A stretch of DNA of 64,000 nucleotides from Salisaeta longa DSM 21114 (GCF_000419585.1 NZ_ATTH01000001.1:394005-458004); one strand, 5' to 3'; positions 34,652 to 44,425 are shown, numbered from the stretch's first letter. Program-made: numbers and translations. The notes: generated by a model not told the origin, from the letters alone.

Positions 34652-35307
34652 TGCTTGAAGTGACGGGACTGACAAAGGCGTTTGGGGCGACCCCGGTGCT
34701 CGATGGGGCGTCGCTCACCGTGGCGCCTGGCACGCTGGTGGCGCTGGAAGGCGCCAACGGCACGGGTAAGACGACGACCCTGCGCTGCTGCGCGGGCCTC
34801 GTGCGGCCCGATGCGGGCACGGTGCACGTTGAGGGCCTCGATGTGCAGGCGCGCCGTGCCGAGGCCCTGCAGCGGCTCGGCTATTTGCCGCAAAACGTGC
34901 AGTTTCACGAGGCCCTGACGCCCCGCCGCGTGCTCCGGTTTTATGCGGCCCTCCGCGGCGTATCCGTAGAGCGTGCGCACGAGGCGCTGGCACGTGTCGA
35001 ACTCCAATCTGCGGCCGACCGCCCCTGCGGCGCCCTCTCGGGCGGCATGCGGCAACGCTTGGGACTGGCGGTGCTGGGCTTGGCGGCGGTGCCGGTGCTC
35101 CTCCTCGACGAACCCGGGTTGAGCCTCGACCCCACGTGGCGCGCCTGGCTGATGGAGTGGCTGCGGGCACGCACCGATGCCGGCGCGGCTGTGCTCCTCA
35201 GCACGCACCTGACGGAGGTGTGGGCGCCGGTGGTGGATCGTCGCCTCCGGTGCGCCAACGGACACATCGCGCCGGTGGAAGCGTCCGCGTCGGCCGCCCG
35301 CTCGTAA
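34648..35307 (+). CDS. nosF: NosF, ABC transporter ATPase for NosZ maturation
   Basis: This protein has 219 residues. The ATG at 34648 overlaps the nosD stop, with a second ATG directly after. Walker A is GANGTGKTT, the signature LSGGMRQRL, Walker B VLLLDEPGLSLDP (Gly in place of the usual Thr after DEP) and the H-loop STHLTEVW. It energises the NosDFY complex that delivers material for the CuZ sulfide/copper centre. It is followed by the permease NosY after 26 bp. Confidence 0.93.
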   Translation: MMLEVTGLTKAFGATPVLDGASLTVAPGTLVALEGANGTGKTTTLRCCAGLVRPDAGTVHVEGLDVQARRAEALQRLGYLPQNVQFHEALTPRRVLRFYAALRGVSVERAHEALARVELQSAADRPCGALSGGMRQRLGLAVLGLAAVPVLLLDEPGLSLDPTWRAWLMEWLRARTDAGAAVLLSTHLTEVWAPVVDRRLRCANGHIAPVEASASAARS

Positions 35308-35333
35308 TCATTTGCTCTGGCTCTCACGATCGT

Positions 35334-36131
35334 ATGCCTACGCTTTCTCATCCGCCGACCCATCGAGCGGCCCTACGCGCCGTGGTGCGCCGCGAGGTGT
35401 TTACCGCGCGCCACAACCGGTACCTGCACGCGGTGGCGCTTGTGCTGCTAGCGGGCGGCCTGGGCGTAGCTGCAACCGCCGGGCGTCCCGCGGCCGTCGC
35501 GTATGGCTTGTTCACGCTGCTTCTGTATGCCGTGCCGCTGTTTGGCGTGCTGGCGGGTGTAAGTAGCGCCCAGGACACGGCGGCCGAGCGCCCCCTACTG
35601 CACACGCAACCGGTCCCGCCGCGGTGGTTTGTGCTGGGCAAGGCCGCCGTGCTGAGTCTGCTGCTCGTGGCGAGCATTGGGCTGGTGGTAGGTGTGGGCT
35701 GGGGGCGTGGGGTATCGCTCGCTGCAGGAGCCATGCTGTGGGGGCTGGGGTCAGCGCTCGCCCTGGTGAGCGTGAGCGCGGGCCTCGCGGTGGGCTATGC
35801 GGCGCAGTCGCGGGCGCGTGGTTTGATGGGCGCGCTCTTGTGTTGGTTTGCGGCGTTTGGCCTCTACGACGGGGCGGCACTGCTCCTGGCGGGCACCGAG
35901 GCGGCGCAGCAGTGGCCGGCCCTGTGGATGGCGGTGCTGCTCATCAATCCGATCGATGCGGTGCGCCTGACCGGGTTGTTTGGGCTAGAGGGCGTGCCGT
36001 TCTCGGTTGCGGGGGCACCAAGCTGGATGCCGGCGGTCATCGCAGGCCTGCCGGCGTGGGTGGTGCTCCTCACGCTGCTGTGGGCCGGCGGGCTGTTGGC
36101 CTACGCGGTGCGCACAAGCACCCAACCGTAA
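35334..36131 (+). CDS. nosY: NosY, ABC transporter permease for NosZ maturation
   Basis: This protein has 265 residues and six predicted membrane helices. The N-terminus RAVVRREVFTARHNRYLHAVAL matches the NosY/ABC-2 permease entry, followed by ERPLLHTQPVPPRWFVLGK in the first cytosolic loop and LLINPIDAVRLTGLFGLEG in the later loop, a phrase conserved in NosY. Last gene of the denitrification operon. NosL, the copper chaperone that usually completes such clusters, does not follow it in the window. Confidence 0.93.
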   Translation: MPTLSHPPTHRAALRAVVRREVFTARHNRYLHAVALVLLAGGLGVAATAGRPAAVAYGLFTLLLYAVPLFGVLAGVSSAQDTAAERPLLHTQPVPPRWFVLGKAAVLSLLLVASIGLVVGVGWGRGVSLAAGAMLWGLGSALALVSVSAGLAVGYAAQSRARGLMGALLCWFAAFGLYDGAALLLAGTEAAQQWPALWMAVLLINPIDAVRLTGLFGLEGVPFSVAGAPSWMPAVIAGLPAWVVLLTLLWAGGLLAYAVRTSTQP

Positions 36132-36202
36132 CTAGGCTATGTCTGACGCCCCATGCGGCACGTCGACGGCCGCCGGCAGGAGCCGCGGGCGACGATCGAC
36201 AA

Positions 36203-36238
36203 CAAAAACGCCGATGCCCACAAGGAGCACCGGCGTTT
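36203..36238 (-). terminator. Rho-independent terminator of tRNA-Thr
   Basis: Read on the minus strand, AACGCCGGTGC and GCATCGGCGTT form a stem with one mismatch, followed by a run of T. It lies directly downstream of the tRNA gene. Confidence 0.7.
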
Positions 36239-36250
36239 GCGAATCAGCGG

Positions 36251-36323
36251 AGCTGACGAGCGGACTTGAACCGCTAACCTGCTCATTACAAGTGAGCTGC
36301 TCTACCAGTTGAGCTACGTCAGC
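36251..36323 (-). tRNA. tRNA-Thr (anticodon TGT)
   Basis: The minus strand folds as a cloverleaf of 73 bases. The acceptor GCTGACG pairs with CGTCAGC, the D arm is GCTCAACTGGTAGAGC, the anticodon arm GCTCACTTGTAATGAGC carries anticodon TGT, and the T arm is GCGGTTCAAGTCCGC. The CCA end is not encoded. A terminator hairpin follows. Confidence 0.95.
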
Positions 36324-36419
36324 GTGTGGATGGCAGCATACAGCATGTGCTGGCTCTGCCTGTAGGTCGTGGTGCTGTCGACCGAAGGGCGCCGGGGAGG
36401 TTCCGCATTCACAGGGGCT

Positions 36420-37040
36420 TCAGGCGGTATCGTCCGATGCCCGGAGGTATTTCTGCCCGAGCCATGCCAGGCCCACCAGAAAGAGCACCACCAGCACGAC
36501 GCGTCCATACGCCCGGAGGTATTCGCCAATGATGCGCCAGTTTTCCCCTACCGCGTAGCCGGCATACGTGATGATGCTTATCCACACCGCGGCGCTGATC
36601 GTGCAGTAAATGGCCGTGCGCGTGGCGTCCATCTGCGCGGCGCCCACCGTAAGCGAAATCACGGAGCGCGCACCGGAGAGAAACCGGTTGGCCAGCACCA
36701 CGCCAAAGCCGTAGCGGTCCATCCACTGCTGGGCGCGTTCGAGCCCCTCCGACGGGAGCCAGCGCATCCGGTCGGGGTCTAGGGCCGCGGCCCCAAAGCG
36801 CCGGCCGATGGCGTACATCGTCATGAAGCCGGCCGCGCCGCCCGCCGTAGCCAAAACGATAACAACCAAGAGATTGAGGCGTCCGATGCCCGCGAGATAG
36901 CCCCCAAACACGACCACGAGGTCGCCGGGAATGGGCGGCACAACGTTTTCGCCGTAGGCCACAAGGAGCAGCACCGCGTACGCCCATGCAGGCGCCAGCA
37001 GCTCCATCCACTCGAAAAAGTTGCCAACCCATTCAATCAT
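36420..37040 (-). CDS. DedA-family membrane protein
   Basis: This protein has 206 residues from the ATG at 37040, which overlaps the ispF stop as ATGA. Hydrophobic helices surround the family signatures [19 protein letters not shown] and [19 protein letters not shown], with the conserved Arg/Gly pairs of the DedA/SNARE-associated fold. DedA proteins flip or recycle undecaprenyl phosphate or polar lipids at the inner membrane. Coupling with ispF links it loosely to isoprenoid supply. Confidence 0.9.
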   Translation of the reverse strand: MIEWVGNFFEWMELLAPAWAYAVLLLVAYGENVVPPIPGDLVVVFGGYLAGIGRLNLLVVIVLATAGGAAGFMTMYAIGRRFGAAALDPDRMRWLPSEGLERAQQWMDRYGFGVVLANRFLSGARSVISLTVGAAQMDATRTAIYCTISAAVWISIITYAGYAVGENWRIIGEYLRAYGRVVLVVLFLVGLAWLGQKYLRASDDTA

Positions 37041-37528
37041 GCGGCCTCGGGCGTTTCGGTTGGATGGAGCGCGCACGTCGCGTAGGCCGCGGCGCCTTCG
37101 CCGGTGCCCACGAAGCCCATGCCTTCACTTGTGGTGGCCTTAACGGACACCTGCGTGACGTTCAGGGCTAGCGTGCGTGCAATGATTTGCCGCATGGCAT
37201 AGATGTACGGGCGCAGCTTGGGACGCTCTAGCACCACGGTTGCGTCGATATTTCCAATCGCGTAGCCCTGCGCGTGTACAGACGTACCCACGCGGGCCAG
37301 GAGGACGGTGCTGTCGGCCCCTTTCCAGGCTGCGTCGGTGTCGGGGAAGTGCGCGCCGATGTCGCCCAACGCGGCCGCGCCCAACAGGGCATCGGCGATG
37401 GCATGCAGCAGCACGTCGGCATCCGAGTGGCCGTCGAGGCCCTTCTCGAAGGGGATGGTGACGCCGCCCAGAATGAGCCGGCGGCCTTCCACGAGGCGGT
37501 GGACGTCGTATCCAAACCCTACCCGCAT
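37037..37528 (-). CDS. ispF: 2-C-methyl-D-erythritol 2,4-cyclodiphosphate synthase
   Basis: This protein has 163 residues from the ATG at 37528, the usual IspF length. [12 protein letters not shown] supplies the zinc ligands Asp8 and His10, and [20 protein letters not shown] supplies His42 and the active-site loop. [11 protein letters not shown] and [15 protein letters not shown] are the remaining signatures. It catalyses the cyclisation step of the MEP isoprenoid pathway. It overlaps dedA by 4 bp and lies after a terminator that follows sucC. Confidence 0.96.
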   Translation of the reverse strand: MRVGFGYDVHRLVEGRRLILGGVTIPFEKGLDGHSDADVLLHAIADALLGAAALGDIGAHFPDTDAAWKGADSTVLLARVGTSVHAQGYAIGNIDATVVLERPKLRPYIYAMRQIIARTLALNVTQVSVKATTSEGMGFVGTGEGAAAYATCALHPTETPEAA

Positions 37529-37549
37529 GCGCTCAAGAGGTCTGTGATG

Positions 37550-37583
37550 CACAAACGGCGGGCCGCCCCTCGGCCGCCCGCCT
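37550..37583 (-). terminator. Terminator hairpin after sucC
   Basis: An 11-bp stem with one mismatch (GGCGGGCGGCC with GGCGGCCCGCC on the minus strand) around GAGG, followed by GTTTG. It lies between the sucC stop and the ispF start. Confidence 0.6.
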
Positions 37584-37604
37584 GCGAATGACTCCACGCT
37601 GCCG

Positions 37605-38777
37605 TTACGCAGTCAGTGCCGCTTCCACCTTGTCGGCGGCTTCCTTCAGCAGCACCGCCGATTCAATTTCGACGTCGCTGGCCTCCAGCAGCTCCTTGGC
37701 CTCCTCGGCATTGGTGCCTTGCAAGCGCACGATGAGCGGCACGTGAATGTCGATGTTCTTCGCGGCCTCAATGACGCCCTTCGCCACGCGGTCGCAGCGC
37801 ACAATGCCGCCGAAGATGTTGACGAGGATTGCCTCCACGTTCTCATCTTTCAGGATGATGCGGAAGGCTTCCTCGACGGTTTCGGCGTTGGCCGTGCCGC
37901 CCACATCCAGAAAGTTGGCCGGCTCGCCGCCCGAGAGCTTGATAATGTCCATCGTGGCCATGGCCAGGCCGGCGCCGTTCACCATGCAGCCCACATTGCC
38001 GTCGAGCTTGATGTAGCTGAGGCCGTGCTCGCTGGCCTCTACCTCGGTGGGGTCTTCCTCGTGGATGTCGCGCAGGTCGGCGAGGTCTTTGTGACGGAAG
38101 AGCGCGTTGTCGTCGAGATTGACCTTCGCATCGACGGCCACAATGTCGCCGTCGGGCGTGCGCACCATCGGGTTGATCTCGGCAATGGTGCTGTCGGTCT
38201 CTTCAAAGGCCTCGTACAGGGCCATGATAAAGCGCACGCACTGCTTGAAGGCATCGCCCTCCAAACCCAGCCCGAAGGCCAGCTTGCGTGCCTGAAACGG
38301 CCGCAGCCCTAGCGTCGGGTCTATCCACGCTTTGTGGATGGCGTCCGGGTTCTCCTCGGCAACGGTTTCAATTTCTACGCCGCCTTCGCTAGAGACCATG
38401 ATCACGTTCATGCTCTTGGCGCGGTCGAGCGTCACGCCCACATAGTACTCCTGCGCGATGTCAACGCCATCGGTCACAAGGATCTTGCGCACCTTCTGGC
38501 CTTCGGGGCCGGTTTGGTGCGTGACGAGCTGCATGCCTAGGATGTCGCTGGCATGCGTGCGCACCTCATCCACCGACTCGGCAAGCTTTACGCCGCCGCC
38601 CTTTCCGCGGCCGCCCGCGTGAATTTGCGCCTTTACGACAAAGAGCGAGGCGCCGTCTTCCTTAAGCTCCTCGGCAGCAGCAACGGCTTCGTCAACCGTC
38701 TCGGCGACCACGCCGCCGGGAATGGGTACGCCGTACGAACGGAGAATGTCTTTCGCTTGGTACTCGTGGACTTTCAT
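37605..38777 (-). CDS. sucC: Succinyl-CoA synthetase (ADP-forming), beta subunit
   Basis: This protein has 390 residues from the ATG at 38777; an open frame extends 51 bp further but [12 protein letters not shown] is the family start. The ATP-grasp domain shows [18 protein letters not shown] and [15 protein letters not shown]. The CoA-binding/ligase domain has [30 protein letters not shown] and [10 protein letters not shown]. It makes ATP from succinyl-CoA in the citric-acid cycle with the alpha subunit SucD, which is not next to it. It diverges from the LptF/G-like gene. Confidence 0.97.
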   Translation of the reverse strand: MKVHEYQAKDILRSYGVPIPGGVVAETVDEAVAAAEELKEDGASLFVVKAQIHAGGRGKGGGVKLAESVDEVRTHASDILGMQLVTHQTGPEGQKVRKILVTDGVDIAQEYYVGVTLDRAKSMNVIMVSSEGGVEIETVAEENPDAIHKAWIDPTLGLRPFQARKLAFGLGLEGDAFKQCVRFIMALYEAFEETDSTIAEINPMVRTPDGDIVAVDAKVNLDDNALFRHKDLADLRDIHEEDPTEVEASEHGLSYIKLDGNVGCMVNGAGLAMATMDIIKLSGGEPANFLDVGGTANAETVEEAFRIILKDENVEAILVNIFGGIVRCDRVAKGVIEAAKNIDIHVPLIVRLQGTNAEEAKELLEASDVEIESAVLLKEAADKVEAALTA

Positions 38778-38884
38778 GAACGTCGGGCCTTGGATGAACA
38801 GTTGTTTGACCTCAAAGTACAGAGGCACGGGAAGAGTATCTACCCCGCAGCAAAAGTCATTACATATTTTGCAAAGCCCGGTCT

Positions 38885-39967
38885 GTGACTACCTTTGATC
38901 GCCATACTGCAGCGCGCCTCATCAAAACCTTCCTGCTATTTGTAGGCGCGCTGGTGCTGTTTTTTATTGTCCTGCACTGGGTGGAGTACAGCGACGATTT
39001 CTTGGATGGCGGGGCCACGGTCGGCGAGGTGTTTGGGGTGTTCTACCCGAGCTACATTCCGGAGATCGTGCGGCTCATCTCGCCGCTCGCCATCTTTCTG
39101 GCCACCATCTACGTTACGAGCACCCTGGCGCAGGAGCTGCAACTGATTGCGCTGCAAACCACCGGCGTGTCGCTGTATCGCCTCATGATGCCGTACGCGG
39201 CGGTGGGCCTCGTCCTGTCGGTGGGCATGTTTGCGTTTAACGGCTGGGTGGTGCCACGCGCCAACGAGACGGTGGTGCGCTACGAAGATGAGTACCTGCA
39301 CCCCGAGCGGGCCGGGAGCGGAAGCAGCGAGGTGCACCGGCAGAACGGTCCGCACAGCATCTTGAGCGTGGGATACTACAACACCAGCGACTCGGTGGGC
39401 TACGAGGTGTCGCTGCAGCGCTTTGCCGACAGCACGCGCATGGTGGCGCGCCTCGATGCATCGCGCATGGTGTGGGTCGACTCGACCCGTCGCTGGCGGT
39501 TTGAGCGCACCGTACGGCGCACGTTTGCCGGGGGCGCCATCACGCGCACCGAGCTGGGGTCGGTGGATACGACGCTCACCATTTACCCGCGGGATCTGGC
39601 GCGCTCGGCGAACAAAGTGGAGGCCATGACCCTCCCCGCGGCCCGCGATTACCTGGCCGCCATGCGCCGGGCGGGCGTCAGCAACCTGGGGCGCTCGCTG
39701 GTCGCCTACTACACCAAGTTTGCCTATCCGTGGGCCAACCTCATTCTGGTGCTTTTGGGCGTGCCGCTCGCCTCGGTCCGCCGCCGCGGCGGGCAGGCGG
39801 TGCAGTTTGGCATCGGACTCCTGGTTGCGTTTGTGTACCTGGCGGTGCAGAAGCTCTCGGCCCCGCTGGGCTACACCGGGGCCGCGCCGCCGGTGCTGGT
39901 GGCCTGGCTGCCGCACGTCGTCTTTGCCGTGGTGGCGGTTGTGGTTATCGCCCGCACCCGAACGTAG
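38885..39967 (+). CDS. LptF/LptG-family permease (YjgP/YjgQ)
   Basis: This protein has 360 residues with a GTG start at 38885. Three N-terminal helices come first (KTFLLFVGALVLFFIVLHW and following). A periplasmic beta-jellyroll-like part follows (about 130-250, with HSILSVGYYNTSDSVGYEVS), and three C-terminal helices complete it. AKFAYPWANLILVLLGVPLAS-type phrasing and RRRGGQAVQFGIG near the end are typical of LptF/G. With LptB these proteins extract LPS from the inner membrane. Only one such gene is here, so the partner must lie elsewhere. Confidence 0.9.
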   Translation: MTTFDRHTAARLIKTFLLFVGALVLFFIVLHWVEYSDDFLDGGATVGEVFGVFYPSYIPEIVRLISPLAIFLATIYVTSTLAQELQLIALQTTGVSLYRLMMPYAAVGLVLSVGMFAFNGWVVPRANETVVRYEDEYLHPERAGSGSSEVHRQNGPHSILSVGYYNTSDSVGYEVSLQRFADSTRMVARLDASRMVWVDSTRRWRFERTVRRTFAGGAITRTELGSVDTTLTIYPRDLARSANKVEAMTLPAARDYLAAMRRAGVSNLGRSLVAYYTKFAYPWANLILVLLGVPLASVRRRGGQAVQFGIGLLVAFVYLAVQKLSAPLGYTGAAPPVLVAWLPHVVFAVVAVVVIARTRT

Positions 39968-39977
39968 CCCGCGCCGG

Positions 39978-42365
39978 TTAGCGCTGTGCCGCAGGGCCTA
40001 CGCTCCGGCGGATGAGCTCCAGAATGCGCCGGTACTCGTCTGTCCAGGCATCCGGATCCTCGAAGCCGTGCGCCTCCTCCGGGTAGATGGCCAGCTCCCA
40101 GTCGCGTTTCTGCAGCTCGATCAGGCGCTGGCTCAGCCGAAAGATGTCTTGCGGCTGCACGTTGGTATCCACGAGGCCGTGCGCCATGAGCAGCGGGTCG
40201 CTGAGCCCGTCCGCAAAGTAGATGGGCGACGAGCGCGCGTAGGCCAGCGAGTCAGTTTGGGGCGTGTTCAGAATGTTGGCCGTGTACGGGTGGTTGTAGT
40301 GTGCCCAGTCGGTCACGGAGCGTAGGGCCGCGCCGCCGCCAAAGTGATCGGCCTCGGTAAACAGGGCCATCAGCGTCAGGAAGCCGCCATACGAGCCGCC
40401 GTAGATGAAGGTGCGCTCCGGCCCGATGCCCGCGGTCTCTTGAAGGTAGCGCTGCGCATCCACGTAGTCCTGCAGGTCGCGGCCGCCCATGTGCCGGTAG
40501 ATGGCCGTGCGCCAGTCGCGCCCGTAGCCCGCCGATCCGCGGTAATCGACGTTCATGACGGTGTAGCCCAGGTCCGTGAGCAGGTTGTGAAACATGTACT
40601 CACGGAAGTAATGCGTCCAGCCCCGCAGCACGTTCTGCAGGTAGCCGGCGCCGTGCACAAACAGCACAGCCGCGCCGTTCGACGAGTCCGGGCGAAAGAT
40701 TTGCGCGGGCACTTGCACGCCGTCGGAGGCTTCAAAGCGGATGATCGCGGGCCTGCGCCAGTCGTAGGCGAGCCACTGCTCCGTGGGCGACTGCGTGATG
40801 CGCGCGGCCGACGCGCGGGCCGCGTTGTCCTTCAGGTACACCTCGGGCGGACGGTTGGTCACTTCATACAGCAGGCCCCACCGGTCGCCCGTGGGCGAGA
40901 GCGCGCCGTAGTACATGCCGGTCTTCTGGGTAAGGCGCGTGCGCGGTCCGCCATCGACGGGCATGCGGTACAGATGGCGCTCGTACGGCGACGCCTCGTT
41001 GCTGGCAAAGTACCACGTTTGGCCGTCTTGCGACAGGCGCGGGTCAAACACCTCGAAGGCACCGCTCGTGAGCTGGCGCTTCGTGCCGGTTTCCACGTTT
41101 ACGGTGTAGAGGTGGCTGTAGCCGCTGGCTTCGCTCTGGAAGAAGATCCGTTCGTTGTCGGGCAACCAGCCCATGGTCGAGGCGCCGCCCCACCACGAGA
41201 TGCCGGGGCCCGCGATCCATGCCGCGTCGTGCTGCCGGTCCAGCACGGTGAGCTCGCCAGTGGCGGCATCGAGCGCCACAATCCAGCGGTCTTTGTTGTC
41301 ACGGGCGCGCACTTCCAACACCGCGTGGGCGCCATCGCCGCTCCACAGCGGGCCGAAGGCCACCAACGTGCGCTTCAGGGAATCGGCCGACACGTCGTCT
41401 GCGCGATACGGCAGCACATCGTACGCGCCGGGCAGTTGGTGCAGGTTCACCACGTAGGTGGTGTCGCGCTGCAGGTCTTGCACGTACAGCGTAAAGGCAT
41501 CGGGGCCGTGGCCCACCTTGGGGCGGGCTTCCAGCGGCTCTGCAAAGCCCGTCTCGGTCACGTAGTCAATCATTTGGGTCGTGCCGTCGGGACCGTCTTT
41601 TACGGCGGCGAAGGTCACAAACCGGCCGCCGGGGGCCAGCTGCAGCTGCTGGATGGAGCGGCCGCTCGTGTAAAATGTGGGCGGCGGGTCGTCGGCGCGG
41701 GCCTCGCGTCGCTCAGCCGCTTTGTTCTGACGCTCGTTTTGTTGTGCCGTGCGGATCGACTCGAACAGCGCGGTTTGTTGTTCTCGCAAGAACTGTTCGC
41801 GGGGCGTGGGCGCTGGCTTCTTGGGGGCGTCGCCGTCCCGCAGGTCGGTGCGTTGCACGATGAGGCCCGAGGTGCGCGAGAGGGCAAACAGGTTGTCGCC
41901 GCGCCGAAAGAGAACGCGCGTGCCGTCGAGGCTAAACCGGGGCGCGCGCTCTTCCGCCCGCGTCTGCGTCAGGCGCTGCACCGCGTCGCGCTGCCGGTCG
42001 TACACGTACAGGTCGCCCGCATCGGCGTACACCTTGTAGCGAAAATCGGCCGTGTAGGTATGCGTGCCATGCTTCCAGCCGTCAAAGAACGGAATCGCGC
42101 GGCGCTCGCCTGCGCCCACCCGCACCGGTTCTCCGCCGCCGCGCGGCACCTTGTAGAGCGAGTCGCTCGGAAATTGCCCGTTCGGATTCCAATCGAAGTA
42201 CAGGGCGGCGCCGCTCTCGTGCCAGCGGATGTTTTCGGGCCAGTCGCCCACCCACGCGGCCGGGCGCTGCATAATCTGTTGGACGGAGAGCGACGACGAT
42301 TGGGCGTGCGCGGCCCCCGTGAGGCATCCAAGCCACACGGCAAGCAGCAAACAACGGCGAAGCAT
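39978..42365 (-). CDS. Secreted S9-family prolyl oligopeptidase / DPP-IV-like peptidase
   Basis: This protein has 795 residues from the ATG at 42365. The signal peptide is about 1-22 (AHAQ). A beta-propeller with WD-like segments covers about 40-520. The alpha/beta hydrolase domain follows: nucleophile Ser in GGSYGGF, acid in GLVDTNVQP and His in EEAHGFED. VNYRGSAGYGRDWRTA-type sequence precedes the nucleophile. It cleaves short peptides, often after proline, in the periplasm. It converges on the LptF/G gene with an 11-bp gap and lies downstream of a purine-nucleoside phosphorylase gene. Confidence 0.93.
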   Translation of the reverse strand: MLRRCLLLAVWLGCLTGAAHAQSSSLSVQQIMQRPAAWVGDWPENIRWHESGAALYFDWNPNGQFPSDSLYKVPRGGGEPVRVGAGERRAIPFFDGWKHGTHTYTADFRYKVYADAGDLYVYDRQRDAVQRLTQTRAEERAPRFSLDGTRVLFRRGDNLFALSRTSGLIVQRTDLRDGDAPKKPAPTPREQFLREQQTALFESIRTAQQNERQNKAAERREARADDPPPTFYTSGRSIQQLQLAPGGRFVTFAAVKDGPDGTTQMIDYVTETGFAEPLEARPKVGHGPDAFTLYVQDLQRDTTYVVNLHQLPGAYDVLPYRADDVSADSLKRTLVAFGPLWSGDGAHAVLEVRARDNKDRWIVALDAATGELTVLDRQHDAAWIAGPGISWWGGASTMGWLPDNERIFFQSEASGYSHLYTVNVETGTKRQLTSGAFEVFDPRLSQDGQTWYFASNEASPYERHLYRMPVDGGPRTRLTQKTGMYYGALSPTGDRWGLLYEVTNRPPEVYLKDNAARASAARITQSPTEQWLAYDWRRPAIIRFEASDGVQVPAQIFRPDSSNGAAVLFVHGAGYLQNVLRGWTHYFREYMFHNLLTDLGYTVMNVDYRGSAGYGRDWRTAIYRHMGGRDLQDYVDAQRYLQETAGIGPERTFIYGGSYGGFLTLMALFTEADHFGGGAALRSVTDWAHYNHPYTANILNTPQTDSLAYARSSPIYFADGLSDPLLMAHGLVDTNVQPQDIFRLSQRLIELQKRDWELAIYPEEAHGFEDPDAWTDEYRRILELIRRSVGPAAQR

Positions 42366-42394
42366 AAGCAAATAGGGGAAAACGGGAGGAAGGG

Positions 42395-43222
42395 TTACGC
42401 GTCCACGGTGCCCACAATGGCCCGAACCAGGCGCCGCAAGTCGGCACGCACCTGTTGGCCGACCTGTAGCACGTCGTCGTGGTCGAGCGGCTCGGCACCA
42501 ATGCCGGCGGCGGGGTTGGTGATGGTTGAGACGCCCAGCACGCGCATGCCCAGGCGTTGCGCCTGAATCACCTCGGGCACGGTGCTCATGCCCACCGCGT
42601 CGGCCCCCAGCCGTGCAAACGCACGGATCTCAGCGGGCGTCTCGTAGCTCGGACCGGTCGTCCAGATGTAAGTGCCGCGCTTTGTGTCCAGTCCAATCGC
42701 GCGCGCCTTCGCCTCGGCGCGGCGGGTCCACGCGGCGTCGTAGTAGGGGCGATGCAGGGCGCCCTCATGCCGCGGCGTGCGCGGCCCCGGCACGCGGCCC
42801 GCGAGCGGGTTCGCAAAAGCAAAGTTGATGTGGTCGGTGATGAACATCAGCGTCCCCGGATCGAACTGCCGGTTGATGCCGCCGGCCGAGTTGGTCACCA
42901 GCAGCCGCTCGGCCCCCAGCGCGTGCACCAGCCGCACCGGAAAGGTGAGGCGCGTCACCGGATAGCCCTCGTAGAAATGCACCCGCCCCTGAATGAACAC
43001 CACCGGCACGCCATCCAGCTGCCCCAGCACCAACTGTCCGTGATGTCCGGCAACCGTCGACTCGGGATAGTGCGGAATCGCTGACGCTGGAATGCGCACG
43101 GCATCGTCGGCGGCATCGGCCAGGTCGCCCAGCCCAGAGCCCAAGACGAGCGCAAGGGTGGGCGTTTGGTCGGTGCGGGCGCGTACGGCATCAACGGCGT
43201 CGGTAAGGGCGGTAGCTTCCAT
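42395..43222 (-). CDS. punA: Purine-nucleoside phosphorylase, trimeric type (paralogue 1)
   Basis: This protein has 275 residues. Signatures of the trimeric PNP family: LVLGSGLGDLAD (phosphate loop), GRVHFYEGY, LLVTNSAGGIN, GPSYETPAEIRAF (Glu of the purine site), ADAVGMSTVPEV and STITNPAAG, the last with Asn at the purine-contacting position as in enzymes specific for 6-oxopurines. It releases base and ribose 1-phosphate from guanosine or inosine. It lies after recA, separated by a cluster of small hairpins. A second PNP is at 53203-54063. Confidence 0.93.
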   Translation of the reverse strand: MEATALTDAVDAVRARTDQTPTLALVLGSGLGDLADAADDAVRIPASAIPHYPESTVAGHHGQLVLGQLDGVPVVFIQGRVHFYEGYPVTRLTFPVRLVHALGAERLLVTNSAGGINRQFDPGTLMFITDHINFAFANPLAGRVPGPRTPRHEGALHRPYYDAAWTRRAEAKARAIGLDTKRGTYIWTTGPSYETPAEIRAFARLGADAVGMSTVPEVIQAQRLGMRVLGVSTITNPAAGIGAEPLDHDDVLQVGQQVRADLRRLVRAIVGTVDA

Positions 43223-43298
43223 GAACGGAGACGTTGCGTGCGAAACGAGCGAACGATGTGTTCACACCCGTTGCGGCATCGCGTGATCCAGACACCAC

Positions 43299-43343
43299 CC
43301 GTACCGATACGGCGCACCGTGCCGACACGGTACGCTGTGTCGG
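43299..43343 (-). other. Cluster of short competing hairpins between recA and punA
   Basis: Two successive stems share the loop CCGA: CCGTA-CCGA-TACGG (43299-43312) and ACCGTG-CCGA-CACGGT (43316-43331). A third, CCGACAC-GGTACGCT-GTGTCGG (43322-43343), cannot form together with the second. It may act as a terminator or attenuator after recA. Confidence 0.55.
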
Positions 43344-43366
43344 TACAGGACTTGCTTCACAGCGCT

Positions 43367-44425
43367 CTACGCTTCCTCCGCTTCGGCTTCCGCTTCCTCT
43401 TCCGTATCTTCTTCGGGCTCGGCGCCTGCAACGCCAAGCTCCCGGCGAATCGCCGTGCGGATGGCCTCGCGTTCCTCGTCGTGTTCGGCCAGCCACTCCT
43501 TCGTGGCTTCGCGGCCCTGCGCGATGGTGTCGTCATCGTACGAGTACCACGAGCCGCGCTTCTCGATGATGTCGAACTCGGTGCCCAGGTCGATGATTTC
43601 GCCGAGCGAAGAAATGCCCTCGCCGTAAATGATGTCGAACTCCGCCTCTTTAAACGGCGGCGCAACCTTGTTCTTTTTCACCTTTACGCGGGTGCGGTTG
43701 CCCACCACGTCCGAGCCGTCCTTCACCGCGCCGATGCGGCGAATGTCCATGCGCACCGATGAGTAGAATCGCAGCGCGCGTCCGCCCGAGGTCGTTTCGG
43801 GGTTTCCAAACATCACGCCGATCTTCATGCGGATCTGGTTGATGAAGATGAGCGCGGTTTTGGTGCGGTTGATGGTGCCGGCCAGCTTGCGCAGCGCCTG
43901 GCTCATCAGGCGGGCCTGCAGGCCCACGTGGGTGTCGCCCATGTCGCCTTCGAGCTCGGCCTGTGGGACCAGCGCGGCCACCGAGTCGATCACGATGACG
44001 TCCAGCGCGCCGCTGCGCACGAGGGTATCGCAAATGTTGAGGGCCTGCTCGCCGGTGTCGGGCTGCGAGATGAGCAGGTCGTCGATGTTCACGCCCAGCG
44101 CTTCGGCATAGTTCGGGTCGAAGGCGTGCTCCGCGTCAATGAACGCCACCGAGCCGCCAGCTTTTTGCGCTTCGGCCATCACATGAATGGCCAGGGTCGT
44201 TTTGCCCGAAGACTCCGGCCCGTAAATCTCGATGATGCGCCCGCGCGGGATGCCGCCAATGCCAAGCGCAGCGTCCAGCGTAAGCGAGCCCGATGAAATG
44301 GATTTGATGTCACGGTCGGGCTGCTCGCCCATCCGCATGATCGCGCCCTTGCCGTGCTCTCGCTGAATCTGCTTCATCGCCAGATTCAACGCTTTGCCTT
44401 TTTCCGATCCGTTGTCGTTTGCCAT
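43367..44425 (-). CDS. recA: RecA recombinase
   Basis: This protein has 352 residues. Walker A is GPESSGKTT; the MAW motif region [14 protein letters not shown], loop L2 with [19 protein letters not shown] and the Walker B strand [12 protein letters not shown] are all in place. The C-terminal tail is acidic ([15 protein letters not shown]), which in RecA regulates DNA access. It drives homologous recombination and SOS signalling. No inteins are seen. No LexA-type box is recognisable before it. Confidence 0.98.
   Translation of the reverse strand: MANDNGSEKGKALNLAMKQIQREHGKGAIMRMGEQPDRDIKSISSGSLTLDAALGIGGIPRGRIIEIYGPESSGKTTLAIHVMAEAQKAGGSVAFIDAEHAFDPNYAEALGVNIDDLLISQPDTGEQALNICDTLVRSGALDVIVIDSVAALVPQAELEGDMGDTHVGLQARLMSQALRKLAGTINRTKTALIFINQIRMKIGVMFGNPETTSGGRALRFYSSVRMDIRRIGAVKDGSDVVGNRTRVKVKKNKVAPPFKEAEFDIIYGEGISSLGEIIDLGTEFDIIEKRGSWYSYDDDTIAQGREATKEWLAEHDEEREAIRTAIRRELGVAGAEPEEDTEEEAEAEAEEA

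Noticed and set aside
36140-36202. Possible nosL remnant after nosY
   Set aside because: Too short, and I see no CxxC-type NosL motif in any frame.
40344-42566. Open frame of 740 codons opposite the S9 peptidase
   Set aside because: No recognisable domains, and it runs over the ends of two real genes.
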